Shown here: positions 8,867-16,898 of the stretch, in pieces | How the letters are laid out: each line of letters opens with the position of its first letter | Numbering within the stretch: position 1 is the stretch's first letter | Assembly (NCBI GenBank): GCA_009841115.1 | Contig: VXML01000014.1 | Span: forward strand, 28,993-85,386 | Origin: Gemmatimonadota bacterium | GTDB lineage: Bacteria > Latescibacterota > UBA2968 > UBA8231 | Direction of reading: 5' to 3' | Length of the DNA: 56,394 nt | The notes under the pieces: generated by a model | Seen by the model: the letters and a program-made list of their open reading frames with translations, nothing else | Told to the model about the DNA's origin: nothing | Database searches by the model: none | Position numbers and translations under genes: made by a program

Positions 8867-9757
8867 ATGCGTTTGCAGGGCAAGGTGGCCCTGATCACGG
8901 GGGCCGGCAGCAATATTGGACGGGCCATGGCCCGGTTGTTTGCCCGCGAGGGAGCGGCGGTGGTGGTCGGCGATACGGACGAGGTCGGCGGCGGCGAAAC
9001 CGTGCGGCTTATTGAAGCGGCTGGGGGTCGGGCCTGTTCGGTCGCCGGCGATGTCAGCACGACGCAGGGCTTGCGTCAGAGCATCGACGGAGCGGTGGAG
9101 ACGTATGGACGGCTCGATATGTTCTTGAGCAATGCCAATTCCGGGGCCTCAGGCACCATTGCCCAATTCGATAGGGCTGGGGCCGAAAAGCTGTTGATCG
9201 TCAACCTCATGGCGCTGATGGAAGGGGCCCACTATTGCCTGCCCCACATGCAGCAGGCTGGCGGCGGTGCTATTGTCGCTACCTCCTCAGTGCAGGCTCT
9301 AGTGGGAGTGCCCGGGCATCCGGCTTACGGGGCGGCCAAGGCGGGTATTTTGGGGGCGGTGCGCAGTATGGCGGTGGAATTGTGGCCCTACAAGGTGCGG
9401 GTCAATGCCGTGTGTCCGGGCGGTACTGCGGGCAAGACTTGGACTGTGATCGACGAATTGGGCGAAGAGTATTTGCCCGAGTTCGAGGCGCGCTTTGGCA
9501 GGGACATGCGCCATTTGCCCCTGCCCGTGCCCACGGACCCGATGGCCATTGCCCAAGCTGCGCTGTTTTTGGCCTCGGACGAAGCTAGTTATATCACCGG
9601 CCAGCATCTATCGGTCGATGCGGGCTTGGGCATGTTGCGCTACGATGTCTTTCACGGACCCGAGCCGCTCGACACGCCCCAGGCCAAAAGCCAGCGGCAC
9701 AGCGAATTGCAAGCCGAATTTGAGGCGTGGTTGGCCGCGAAAAAAGAAGAGCGGTAA
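8867..9757 (+). CDS. Short-chain dehydrogenase/reductase (SDR)
   Basis: This 296-residue protein has a good ribosome site (AAAGGAG) upstream of the ATG. The N-terminus shows the nucleotide-binding glycine motif (LITGAGSNIGRAMA), an acidic residue after strand 2 (GDTD, favouring NAD), the NxNxG-like segment LSNANSG, the catalytic serine in TSSVQ and the YGAAKAG Y-x3-K pair. A C-terminal extension of about 40 residues, rich in Q/E/K, exceeds the usual 250-residue SDR. It lies downstream of the enolase-superfamily gene. An oxidation or reduction step on a related carbohydrate-derived substrate is plausible but unproven. Confidence 0.9.
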   Translation: MRLQGKVALITGAGSNIGRAMARLFAREGAAVVVGDTDEVGGGETVRLIEAAGGRACSVAGDVSTTQGLRQSIDGAVETYGRLDMFLSNANSGASGTIAQFDRAGAEKLLIVNLMALMEGAHYCLPHMQQAGGGAIVATSSVQALVGVPGHPAYGAAKAGILGAVRSMAVELWPYKVRVNAVCPGGTAGKTWTVIDELGEEYLPEFEARFGRDMRHLPLPVPTDPMAIAQAALFLASDEASYITGQHLSVDAGLGMLRYDVFHGPEPLDTPQAKSQRHSELQAEFEAWLAAKKEER

Positions 9758-9802
9758 GGGCAGTCCTAACGATGACCGCACGAATGGGCCGTCGCTCCTG
9801 CC

Positions 9803-10519
9803 TCAGCCGTTGGGAATCCCGCCGAGATAAATCACCTGCCCGGTGACCGCTTCGCTCTCCCGCCGCAAGAAGAAATCCAGCACGTTTGCGACATCGGCGA
9901 AGGTCCCTAGCCGCTTGACGGCCATGGAGTCGATGAGTTGCTCGATTTTGTCCTTTGGCACCCCTCGGATCATGTCGGTCGCGATCGGGGACGGGCCAAT
10001 CACGTTCACGGTGATCCCGTACTCTGCTAGTTCTCTAGCCATGACCTGCGAAAGGCTTTCCACCGACGCCTTTGACGCGGCGTACGCCGCTTGACCGGCC
10101 AGCCGCATGGGGACCGCCAGTGAACTGAAGTTGACGATGCGCCCGTAATGGCGTTTTCGCATCAGCTTCGCTGCTTCGCGGCTGACTAGAAATGTGCCCA
10201 CGACGTTGGCGCTCAGCATCTTTTCGATGGAAGCCGCTGGCGTCAGCAAGAAGTGGCTCATCGAGGCGACGGCCGCGTTGTTGATTGCGGCGTCCAGCCG
10301 GCCGTAGCGTTGTTTGATCTCGCGAAACAGGGATTTGACCTGCGGTTCGTCGGAGACGTCGGCCTGCAGGTGCAGGAATCCCTCTGCCTCCCAGCCCGCG
10401 TCGCCACGACTGCAGCCGACCACTTGGTAGCCGCGGCCGAGCAGATGCTCGACCAAGGCCCTGCCGATTCCCTTGCTAGCTCCGGTCACCAGCGCCACTG
10501 GGTTCGATTCGTCGTTCAT
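9803..10519 (-). CDS. Ketoreductase-type SDR (FabG-like)
   Basis: The 238-residue SDR has ALVTGASKGIGRALV at the N-terminus, basic residues after strand 2 (GCSRGD, favouring NADPH), INNAAV, NFSSLAV and the Y-x3-K catalytic pair in YAASKAS. It ends with the FabG-like VTGQVIYLGGIPNG. It is the last gene of the ligase-halogenase-carrier protein operon, 11 bp after the acyl carrier protein gene. Reduction of a carrier-bound beta-keto or aldehyde intermediate is therefore the likely role, though the substrate is inferred only from neighbours. Confidence 0.9.
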   Translation of the reverse strand: MNDESNPVALVTGASKGIGRALVEHLLGRGYQVVGCSRGDAGWEAEGFLHLQADVSDEPQVKSLFREIKQRYGRLDAAINNAAVASMSHFLLTPAASIEKMLSANVVGTFLVSREAAKLMRKRHYGRIVNFSSLAVPMRLAGQAAYAASKASVESLSQVMARELAEYGITVNVIGPSPIATDMIRGVPKDKIEQLIDSMAVKRLGTFADVANVLDFFLRRESEAVTGQVIYLGGIPNG

Positions 10520-10530
10520 GGGATGCCTGC

Positions 10531-10845
10531 CTATTCGTCGACGGCTTCCACGGCATTTCCGGACAATTCCAGGATGTAGTCCGCCAGTGCATCAATCGTG
10601 CGGAAGGGGCTCCGCTGGCGGGAAAACGCGTCCTCGCTGACCAGTGTCACGTCGATCTGGTGTTCTTCTTCGAGAATCGACTCGACGCTGGTAATGAGGG
10701 TCACCAGACCCATGGAATTGAGAATGGCCTCGGAACCTAGAAGCGGTGAGTCGCGGTTGACCTGCACGGGCTCTGCCACGCCTTCTTCCTCAAGGGCGTC
10801 AACCGCTAGGCCGATCATCAGTTCAATCAGATCGTCTTTCTGCAT
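10531..10845 (-). CDS. Acyl carrier protein
   Basis: A 104-residue acidic protein with the phosphopantetheine attachment motif LNSMGLVTLI, Ser44 being the predicted modified residue. The helical pattern before and after is typical of stand-alone ACP/PCP proteins. It carries a C-terminal extension (ADYILELSGNAVEAVDE) ending the four-helix bundle. It sits between the halogenase and the SDR with short gaps (24 and 11 bp), so it should hold the substrate that the adjacent ligase loads. The activating phosphopantetheinyl transferase is not in the window. Confidence 0.9.
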   Translation of the reverse strand: MQKDDLIELMIGLAVDALEEEGVAEPVQVNRDSPLLGSEAILNSMGLVTLITSVESILEEEHQIDVTLVSEDAFSRQRSPFRTIDALADYILELSGNAVEAVDE

Positions 10846-10869
10846 GTTTGTTCCTTTTGTTGAATCGGT

Positions 10870-12594
10870 TCAGGAGATGTCGTCCTCGGCACCAACCCCG
10901 CCGAAGCGCAAGGCCGCGCGAATTTTTACCGGATCGCCGTTCTGGTCAAATCCCCGCAGGAAGTCGCCCTCAATCAGTCGGCCGATGATCTGCACGGGCG
11001 TGCCTTGGCCTTTTAACTCCTTCAACTTTCCGGCCAGTTCTCGATAGCTCAGAGGATGGCTCTTTAGGCTCGCGAAGAGTCGGCGGTGATCTTCGGTAAG
11101 GGCGTAGGTGGTCATGGTCCGACCGCGCTCGTCAGCGATGAAATGCTGACGCTCGAGCGCGAACGAAGTCGGATGGACCTTGAAGGACGGCACTAGCCGC
11201 ACCTCGTCCGCAATCCAGGTGATCCGGGCCATTCGCCCGAAATCCTTCATCAGTTGGCTAGCCCAGCGCACCCGGCGCAGCGAGAGTTCGGTTTCGTCGA
11301 AATGGTCGGTGACCTCGTTTTTGTTGTGTTGCCAGAGGTCGGCCAGAGTCGCAGCGCGCGCCTCCAACTCTTCGACGCCCTGTGCGCCAGCGTCCACCTG
11401 CTGGCCGGAGAGCGCGGTGAACCACTCCTTGCCAGCGAACCGACTGTCTTCCGCTCCGGCGATCTTGCGCTGCCGCCAGAATGTGGAATCGAGTGCGGAG
11501 TTGGCAGAATAGAACGCAGCTAGAAATTGGTGATAGCGGTTGTAGGCCTCTCGATAGGACTGTTCGTACCACTGATGGATTTCGTCGGCGTCCTGTGGAT
11601 TGCGGTATAAGTGATCAATACCGGCGGCGGCCAGCATAGCCGAGTAGGTCGCCAGATGTACGCCCTGTGAAAACAGCGGGTCGATAAAGCAGGCCGAGTC
11701 GCCGCAGAGAAAGGCGCGCCCCAGCGACAGCGAAGAGGCATCATAGGCCCACTCGCGTATCACTCGCACGTCTTCGCAGCGCGTGGCGTTTTCTAGGATT
11801 TCCATGGCCAGCGGACACATCTCCAAGCACTGCTGGTAGAACGTCTCGATCCCGCTGTCGCGCATCCGGGCGCTGGCGGACTTGTCGGTCACTACGCCCA
11901 CGCTGTAGATGTCGTCCTTCAATGGTATGATCCAGATCCACCCTTCCGCGAACGCAACGGAGAAGATGTTGCCGTCTAGGTCGCCTTGGAACCGCTTGCC
12001 GCCCTTGTAGTAGGACCAGACCGCCATGTTCTGGAAGTACTGGTCGAACTGCCGCATCTTCAGCTTCTTGGCGATGATGCCACGGGACCCGGAGGCGTCG
12101 ATGATGAAATCGCCCTCCAGCGTGCCACTGGAGTCGCCGTTTTTCCAGCTCACGGCGACGGGACTGCCGTTGCTGTCGGTCTGTATGTCGGTGACTTCGT
12201 GCTCTTCGCGGACATCGGCACCGCGCTCGCGGGCGGCGTCCAGTAGGATCTGATCGAATTCGGCGCGGGTTACTTGATAGGCGTGGTCGTACACCCACGG
12301 AGCGGTCTTGGGCGTTGAGAAGGTGAAGGTCCAGGGCGTCTGCTCTGAACCCCAGATGAACGTCGCGGCCCGCTTCTCGACGAAATTCGCCGCCTTGATG
12401 CTGTCCATCACCCCCAGCCGGGTCAGGATCGCCATGGTTCCGGGCAGCAGCGATTCTCCCACTCGATAGCGGGGAAACTTCTCCCGCTCGAACACGACCA
12501 CATCGCGTCCTAACTTCCGCAGACAGAGCGCGGCGACGCTGCCAGCCGGTCCACCGCCGACGATCACGACTCGCTGGTATTTGTTATTTGACAT
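10870..12594 (-). CDS. Flavin-dependent halogenase, CmlS-like
   Basis: This 574-residue FAD enzyme has GGGPAGSVAALCL at residues 13-25, the FPRYRVGESLLPGTM segment, the halogenase signature WIWIIP at 219-224, and GRAFLCGDSACFIDPLFSQG near 292-311. The WxWxIP motif separates halogenases from related FAD monooxygenases. The length and the extra C-terminal domain (about 400-574, helix and winged-helix-like) match what I recall of the chloramphenicol halogenase CmlS group. A reduced flavin partner would be needed and is not encoded nearby. Placement next to a carrier protein suggests that it chlorinates or brominates a carrier-bound acyl group. The alternative is a geranylgeranyl-reductase-like oxidoreductase, which the WxWxIP motif argues against. 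Confidence 0.8.
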   Translation of the reverse strand: MSNNKYQRVVIVGGGPAGSVAALCLRKLGRDVVVFEREKFPRYRVGESLLPGTMAILTRLGVMDSIKAANFVEKRAATFIWGSEQTPWTFTFSTPKTAPWVYDHAYQVTRAEFDQILLDAARERGADVREEHEVTDIQTDSNGSPVAVSWKNGDSSGTLEGDFIIDASGSRGIIAKKLKMRQFDQYFQNMAVWSYYKGGKRFQGDLDGNIFSVAFAEGWIWIIPLKDDIYSVGVVTDKSASARMRDSGIETFYQQCLEMCPLAMEILENATRCEDVRVIREWAYDASSLSLGRAFLCGDSACFIDPLFSQGVHLATYSAMLAAAGIDHLYRNPQDADEIHQWYEQSYREAYNRYHQFLAAFYSANSALDSTFWRQRKIAGAEDSRFAGKEWFTALSGQQVDAGAQGVEELEARAATLADLWQHNKNEVTDHFDETELSLRRVRWASQLMKDFGRMARITWIADEVRLVPSFKVHPTSFALERQHFIADERGRTMTTYALTEDHRRLFASLKSHPLSYRELAGKLKELKGQGTPVQIIGRLIEGDFLRGFDQNGDPVKIRAALRFGGVGAEDDIS

Positions 12595-12612
12595 GCGGCT
12601 AACTCTCTCCTC

Positions 12613-13956
12613 CTAGCATCGGATCTTTTTGAAGCGGTAATTAACTTGTCCTTCGGTGACCACTTTGACCTTTACCGGGAGCATGAACGGCTGCAGGCGC
12701 CCCTTGCAGTAATCGGCAATCCGCTTGCGCATTTGAACTCCTGAGACTGGCTCTTCCATCTGTACAGTGGCAGTGACGACGTGGCCCATGAGCAGGTGTT
12801 CCTCGCCCTTCACAGATACGTCGAGGACCCCGTTCATCTCGGCGATGACCTGTTCCACCTCCGAGGGGTACACCTTCTGGCCGCCGACGTTAATAATGTC
12901 CGACTGCCGCCCTAGGATGCGGTAATAGTCGCCCTCCCGGATCACCGAATCTCCAGTGTCGAACCATCCGTCCGCGTCGAATGGACTGGGCGCGTTCAGG
13001 TATCCCAGCATCGACGATTGGGCACGGATCTGTAGCCTGCCGTCCACAACTCGGGTTTCGTAGTCCTCACCGCCTATCTTCACCAGCAGCGAATCGCTGG
13101 ATGCGGACTTGGAGCGCAGGATGCCGAGCTCGCTGAGGCCGTAAGTCTGGAGGAAGCGTGCTTGTGGAAACGCTTTGTTGGCCATCCTGAGCGTGCGCTC
13201 CGGCATGACCTCGGTGCCGTAGGTGATCAAGCGGAGCGAAGAAAGGTCGTGCGATTTGTGCGCCCCGGACAGCAGCATGAGGTTCAGGAACGACGGCGAT
13301 GTCGGCAGCAGTTCCACTCGGTGTTTCTCGATGACCCGGCAGACGCTGGCAACGCTGTGGTCGGCCGCCACCACCACGCAGCCAAGGTTGGCTAGGGTGT
13401 AGCAGAGCGTGTTGAATCCGCCGATGTGGTCGAATAGGAGAAACGCGAGCGTCCTGTAGCAGTGCCGGGGTTTGCGGAACTTGTTGAGCAGCTCCGGCAG
13501 GCTGTGTAGAATCGCCTTTGGTTTGCCGGTAGAGCCGGAGCTAAAGAGCACTAGGCCCGCCTTGTTTGCCGCCCGCAGTTGCTTCATTAAGGGGTGGTTG
13601 CGCCGGTTTTTGAGCTTGATCGCGATACCTTGATCCTGATCGTCTATCTCTACGCGATGGTCGAGCTCGGCGATCTTGAAGAACTCCTGATGCTGGTCTT
13701 GCGACTCCCACGAGAGCGGCACGAGGATGCAGCGCATCTTCAGCAATGCCAGCAAGCAGGACACCGCGCCCGGCGAGAAGTCGGCGAGCACACCCACCGA
13801 GTCCCCGGCGCGGATACCCTCCGCTGCTAGGCGGCTGAGCCACTGCTCGTAGCGATCAGTCAGCTCGGAATAGGTGCAGGCGCGATCGCGCCAGATGATG
13901 GCCGGACGATCCCCGCCTTCCCGGAAACGCCGTAGCTGCCAGTCGATATGCTCCAT
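12613..13956 (-). CDS. Acyl-AMP ligase / acyl-CoA synthetase-type adenylation enzyme
   Basis: Starting at 13956 (MEHIDWQLRRF) gives 447 residues. The frame is open a further 77 codons upstream, but that part lies over decayed gene fragments and looks non-coding. ANL-family motifs are in order: FSSGSTGKPKA (core A3), TYGLSELG (A5), WFDTGDSV (A7), LGRQSDIINVGGQKVYPSE (A8) and a terminal FKKIR lysine region (A10). At about 450 residues it is compact, lacking some N-terminal length of fatty acyl-CoA ligases. It should activate a carboxylic acid and load the ACP two genes downstream. The ribosome site is weak (GGAAA). It heads the ligase-halogenase-ACP-SDR operon. Confidence 0.85.
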   Translation of the reverse strand: MEHIDWQLRRFREGGDRPAIIWRDRACTYSELTDRYEQWLSRLAAEGIRAGDSVGVLADFSPGAVSCLLALLKMRCILVPLSWESQDQHQEFFKIAELDHRVEIDDQDQGIAIKLKNRRNHPLMKQLRAANKAGLVLFSSGSTGKPKAILHSLPELLNKFRKPRHCYRTLAFLLFDHIGGFNTLCYTLANLGCVVVAADHSVASVCRVIEKHRVELLPTSPSFLNLMLLSGAHKSHDLSSLRLITYGTEVMPERTLRMANKAFPQARFLQTYGLSELGILRSKSASSDSLLVKIGGEDYETRVVDGRLQIRAQSSMLGYLNAPSPFDADGWFDTGDSVIREGDYYRILGRQSDIINVGGQKVYPSEVEQVIAEMNGVLDVSVKGEEHLLMGHVVTATVQMEEPVSGVQMRKRIADYCKGRLQPFMLPVKVKVVTEGQVNYRFKKIRC

Positions 13957-13987
13957 TCGTCGTGTTTCCGTCAGTGATATAGTCCCA

Positions 13988-14056
13988 TACTTGATAGCCG
14001 ATGGAATATTCGGTACCGCCGGTGACGATTGCGTTCTTTCCCGAAAGATTGACTTG
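13988..14056 (-). pseudogene. SDR N-terminal fragment (remnant)
   Basis: On the minus strand this stretch reads QVNLSGKNAIVTGGT followed by EYSIGYQV, the first beta-strand and dinucleotide-binding turn of a FabG-like short-chain dehydrogenase. The glycine spacing is disturbed (GGTEYSIG instead of GGTxGIG). There is no SDR sequence after it and no convincing start codon or ribosome site. It directly precedes the acyl-AMP ligase start at 13956. I read it as a leftover of a deleted SDR gene. The match is short, so confidence is moderate. Confidence 0.55.
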
Positions 14057-14085
14057 TTCTGTAGTCGGAAATAAGCACAATCTGT

Positions 14086-14106
14086 GCCATTTTTTTGTAA
14101 AATGGC
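14086..14106. repeat. Small hairpin with T-rich loop upstream of ligase
   Basis: The arms GCCATTTT (14086-14093) and AAAATGGC (14099-14106) pair perfectly with a 5-nt loop. It lies 130 bp upstream of the ligase gene among gene fragments. Neither flank has a long T-run, so a terminator role is uncertain. The rest of 14107-14321 shows no supported gene. Confidence 0.4.
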
Positions 14107-14321
14107 CAACTCCCTGCGGATGAAGGAGTTAGGGGATATTTGGGAACCGCAGAAGATTTTTGGAGTGTTGCAGAATGCGGCTGCCAACCGCTTAGGCGAC
14201 CTCTTTTTCTATGGAGGACAGTATGCAATTGCTTGTTTATTAAGGGTGTTATAGAAAAATCCGAGAAGGAAGGTAGAGCGTGCGGTGCAGTTTGCGACGC
14301 ACGTTGTGTTTTGCAACGGAC

Positions 14322-14525
14322 ATGGTAGTACTGGCCCCAGCCGTATTCGAAGAAATCGGTGACCAAGTCGTAATAGGTATTCTCGAAATTCCGGTAGTCC
14401 TTCTTGCGTTCGTCCAGGCCGTCGCGTGCCGTGCCGCCGTAGCGCCGCTCGTAATCCTCGATGCGCGCGGCGACGCGGTCGCTGGCGTTCCCGTCTTTCA
14501 GGAAGTCAGTGAGCTTCGATTCCAT
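14322..14525 (-). pseudogene. Sterol-methyltransferase-like N-terminal fragment
   Basis: An ATG at 14525 with an upstream AAGAAGG opens a frame whose first 68 codons are coherent. They contain ERKKDYRNFENTYYDLVTDF and then FEYGWGQ plus an aromatic-His. This matches the N-terminal region of Erg6-like SAM-dependent C-methyltransferases (yYDLvTDFyEyGWGqsFHF), just before the SAM-binding motif I. After YYHV the frame turns into unrelated sequence and no SAM motif follows, so about 200 residues of the expected gene are missing. It appears to be a 5' stump cut off by deletion. The full gene would have been an adjacent member of the biosynthetic locus. Confidence 0.7.
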
Positions 14526-14723
14526 CCCCGATTACCTTCTTTAACATGAGTTCGGGATAAGCGTCGTCTAATGAGAATGTTCCGTTGGTAACGGCCCTAA
14601 CGCACCCAGCCTACTTGATCATGGAAATTCATGGATACTCAGATATATAATTTCCATAAAAAGAAAGTGTCAAGAAAATATTACAATATGAGGATCTTAT
14701 TTGGGGGTATTTTTATTCGGGGA

Positions 14724-14771
14724 AAAGACCATATAAAGTCTAAATTGAATAAAAGTCCATATATGGTCTTT
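14724..14771. repeat. 12-bp perfect inverted repeat in AT-rich spacer
   Basis: The arms AAAGACCATATA (14724-14735) and TATATGGTCTTT (14760-14771) are exact reverse complements with a 24-nt AT-rich loop. It lies in the AT-rich interval 14600-14800, whose composition contrasts with the GC-rich genes around it. It may be a regulatory or recombination-related site. No gene is supported on it. Confidence 0.5.
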
Positions 14772-14807
14772 AATAGGAATTATTTTGCCACGTCGATGAC
14801 TTTTGCC

Positions 14808-14930
14808 AAGCCTTTGAAGTCCCCTTTCTCCGCCACCGATTCGGGAATCGGGGGGCTTCAGCGCAAGGGAACAAGCGAAGAGGAGAGAGCCGACGATTAC
14901 CGGAAACAGCAGTCTGAAGTGTTTCAGTTC
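14808..14930 (-). pseudogene. Orphan N-terminal fragment of an outer membrane factor gene
   Basis: Read on the minus strand, this encodes PVIVGSLLFACSLALKPP, matching the lipoprotein signal of the OMF gene at 5835-7412 (PAIVGSLISACSLTLKSPP). After a one-base shift near 14858 the next residues read PIPESVAEKGDF against PVPELVAELPNEF in the intact gene. Nucleotide similarity to 7270-7330 is obvious by eye. Nothing homologous to the rest of the OMF follows. It is a diverged, frameshifted 5' scrap of a second copy. Confidence 0.75.
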
Positions 14931-15055
14931 CCCCAAAGTCTTGCGCACCATTTCAACATTTTGGCAGATTATCACTAACAGATGCCTTATTATGCCCATG
15001 CGTTGGCTGATAGACCGGAAAAGTGCTTGGCCTGTGCCGAGACAGAGGGAAGATC

Positions 15056-15859
15056 ATGATCAATCTCACCCTGAGTGCCGAACAGATTCGCCAGTTTGAT
15101 GAGGACGGCTACCTCATCCTCAAAAACCTCCTAGACCCGGAGGACGTCGAGCAGATTCTGCGCATCGCCCGCCGCGACCCCCAGTTAGCTGCCGACGCCA
15201 AAGGCAACCAGAATTACGAGGGCGAAGGACTCGATACCCGGTTGGCCTACCGCCCTGGCCTTGCCGACGATGTGTACAGCGCCCTAGCTCGCAGCCGCCG
15301 AATCGTCGAACCGCTCGAACAGTTGTTCGCCGACCGGGTGCGCTACTACTATCAATTGCAAATGCTAAAAGATCCTCAGACTGGGGGGTGGCAGTACCAC
15401 CAGGACTACGGCTACCACTACCAGCAATTCTTCTACCCCGCGTTCGCCAGCGTCATGGTCGCCCTCGATCCGGCCACCCGCGCCAATGGCTGCCTGAAAG
15501 TAGTGCGCGGCTCCAACCGCCTAGGCCGGCTCGAACACCAGTCCTCCGGCTCCCAGCTCATCGCCGACCCCCAGAGAGTTGCAATGGCGCTGCGGGAAAT
15601 GGAGGAAGTGTACTGCGAACTGGAACCGGGATCGGTCCTATACTTTCACGGCAATACCCTGCACGCCTCAGCTCCAAACCTCAGCTCGCAGCCGCGTTGG
15701 TCGCTCATCTACGCGTACGTGGCTGCCGCCAATACGTACGTCCTACCCGACTGGCCCGACGACCAGTGCCCCCTCATAGAAAAGTGGGACGACTCCGAAG
15801 TCGAAGCCGCTGCTCAGCGGCACTGGGAGGCCGTCGCCGCAACCAACAAAGAAAGATGA
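15056..15859 (+). CDS. Phytanoyl-CoA dioxygenase (PhyH) family protein
   Basis: The start at 15056 (MINLTLSAEQIRQF) is preceded by GAGGGA; an earlier in-frame ATG lacks support. The product has 267 residues. The N-terminus shows the family opening FDEDGYLILKNLLDPEDVE. The Fe(II) triad is visible as YHQDY (HxD) and the distal histidine in FHGNTLHAS, with a downstream arginine (QPRWSL) for 2-oxoglutarate. These enzymes hydroxylate small molecules using iron and 2-oxoglutarate. The substrate is unknown. The stop overlaps the next gene's ATG (ATGA), so the two are translationally coupled. Confidence 0.9.
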   Translation: MINLTLSAEQIRQFDEDGYLILKNLLDPEDVEQILRIARRDPQLAADAKGNQNYEGEGLDTRLAYRPGLADDVYSALARSRRIVEPLEQLFADRVRYYYQLQMLKDPQTGGWQYHQDYGYHYQQFFYPAFASVMVALDPATRANGCLKVVRGSNRLGRLEHQSSGSQLIADPQRVAMALREMEEVYCELEPGSVLYFHGNTLHASAPNLSSQPRWSLIYAYVAAANTYVLPDWPDDQCPLIEKWDDSEVEAAAQRHWEAVAATNKER

Positions 15860-16680
15860 GCATGGAGAATTCGAGAGTAAGCGATGCAATCGTCTTAATG
15901 GTTGTTTTTGCTTGCAGTGTTATCCGTGTTGTCCCTGGGCTGGCGCAGCCAGCCGATGATGAAAGAGGGCTATACGTCGGCACTATGGTGGGCGTCACTT
16001 TTCGCCAGGACCTGCACCATAAAACGGCTTTTACCACGCCTGATAATATAGAGATGACCGTTTCGAGCCATCTCGTTATTGATTACGGAATCGGGTTCGC
16101 GGCCATTGCGGGAAAAGGAATTTCCGATTATACGGCGCTTGAATTTACTGGCTCTTGGGCAAGCCTACCATCCCACCTCGACGTTCCCTTGCCCTTGCCC
16201 ACCTTCTTTGCGGAGGGGCTCTCCCAAAGCGGTTTTGAACTACCTAGCGGTTTCGACTATGACGGGAAATTAGTAACACTGCAGTCGAAGATTGATCTTT
16301 TGCTTTTCCCGATAAAGAGGGCCATGAGTCCCAGCGACGGCGCGAAGCCGTATTTGGGAGGTGGCGTGGGAATCGTGAGATCGAACATGGACATGGATAT
16401 TGAAAAGGAGAGGGCACAGGCAGTTGTCGAAACTTTGGGGAGTTTTGCCGAACTGGTTCCCGAAAGTCTTGCCGGACTGATCCCCGAAAATTTTGCCGAA
16501 CTGATCCCCGAAAAGATAGACGAAAAAGAAACGGATTTTCAGTTGAGCCTGCGCGCGGGCGTAAACGTGCCCTTCAATGGCATAGACTTAGATTTGGGTT
16601 GGCAATTCTACAGAACGTACGTTAAAGGGGAAGACAACAGTTCTCACGTGGCGGCCGGCATCTTGAAGTACGTGTTTTAA
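15856..16680 (+). CDS. Outer membrane beta-barrel protein of unknown function
   Basis: The start at 15856 (MSMENSRVSDAIVLMV) overlaps the PhyH stop. The frame extends further upstream but only across the PhyH gene in another phase. The product has 274 residues: a signal peptide ending near GLAQPA, alternating beta-strand patterns (GLYVGTMVGVTF, YLGGGVGIV, FQLSLRAGVNV, LDLGWQFYRTYV) and a terminal phenylalanine, typical of Bam-inserted barrels. A loop near residues 190-220 holds short tandem repeats (FAELVPES, LAGLIPEN, FAELIPEK). No specific family is recognised. Coupling to the dioxygenase suggests a surface or uptake role in the same process. Confidence 0.7.
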   Translation: MSMENSRVSDAIVLMVVFACSVIRVVPGLAQPADDERGLYVGTMVGVTFRQDLHHKTAFTTPDNIEMTVSSHLVIDYGIGFAAIAGKGISDYTALEFTGSWASLPSHLDVPLPLPTFFAEGLSQSGFELPSGFDYDGKLVTLQSKIDLLLFPIKRAMSPSDGAKPYLGGGVGIVRSNMDMDIEKERAQAVVETLGSFAELVPESLAGLIPENFAELIPEKIDEKETDFQLSLRAGVNVPFNGIDLDLGWQFYRTYVKGEDNSSHVAAGILKYVF

Positions 16681-16740
16681 GTGGCTGTGATCTCTGTGCC
16701 TTGACAGTATTATCGATGATGCTGAGGTGATGGACGCGCA

Positions 16741-16769
16741 TTGCTCTGAGTGGGGGCCCGGCCTATATT
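16741..16769 (+). promoter_or_regulatory. Promoter candidate for TPP riboswitch 1
   Basis: TTGCTC, 17 nt, then TATATT. The same hexamers and the same spacing are conserved upstream of the second riboswitch (19189-19217) while the spacer has diverged, which supports function. The predicted transcript would start about 15 nt before the riboswitch P1 stem. Confidence 0.5.
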
Positions 16770-16790
16770 GGTAGAAATAGTGAGTATATA

Positions 16791-16879
16791 GCTTCCGTTG
16801 GGGGTGGTCCGATAGCGGGCCTGAGAATAAAGACCCTTCGAACCTGAACTGGATCGTGCCAGCGTAGGGAAACGGATGC
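16791..16879 (+). ncRNA. TPP (THI-box) riboswitch, copy 1
   Basis: The thi-box hallmarks are present: GGGGTGG, CTGAGA, then ACCCTTCGAACCTGAACTGG and TGCCAGCGTAGGGAA. P1 is formed by GCTTCCGTT (16791-16799) and AACGGATGC (16871-16879) with one mismatch. It binds thiamine pyrophosphate and is followed by an intrinsic terminator at 16899-16930, so it acts by transcription attenuation. The next gene is a LacI-family regulator, not a thiamine gene. This copy has near-identical sequence to the one before the TonB receptor and is probably a duplicate of it. Confidence 0.93.
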
Positions 16880-16898
16880 CGTACGCACCGCGTACGCA

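Noticed and set aside
13971..14321. Continuation of the sterol-methyltransferase-like frame to 184 residues.
   Set aside because: Beyond residue 68 the translation (LPSFSDFSITP and onward) has no SAM motif or other family resemblance; it is chance open frame over scraps.
15388..15855. N-terminal extension of the barrel gene through the PhyH coding region.
   Set aside because: The arginine/proline-rich translation is out-of-frame PhyH sequence; the signal peptide and ATGA overlap support the start at 15856.
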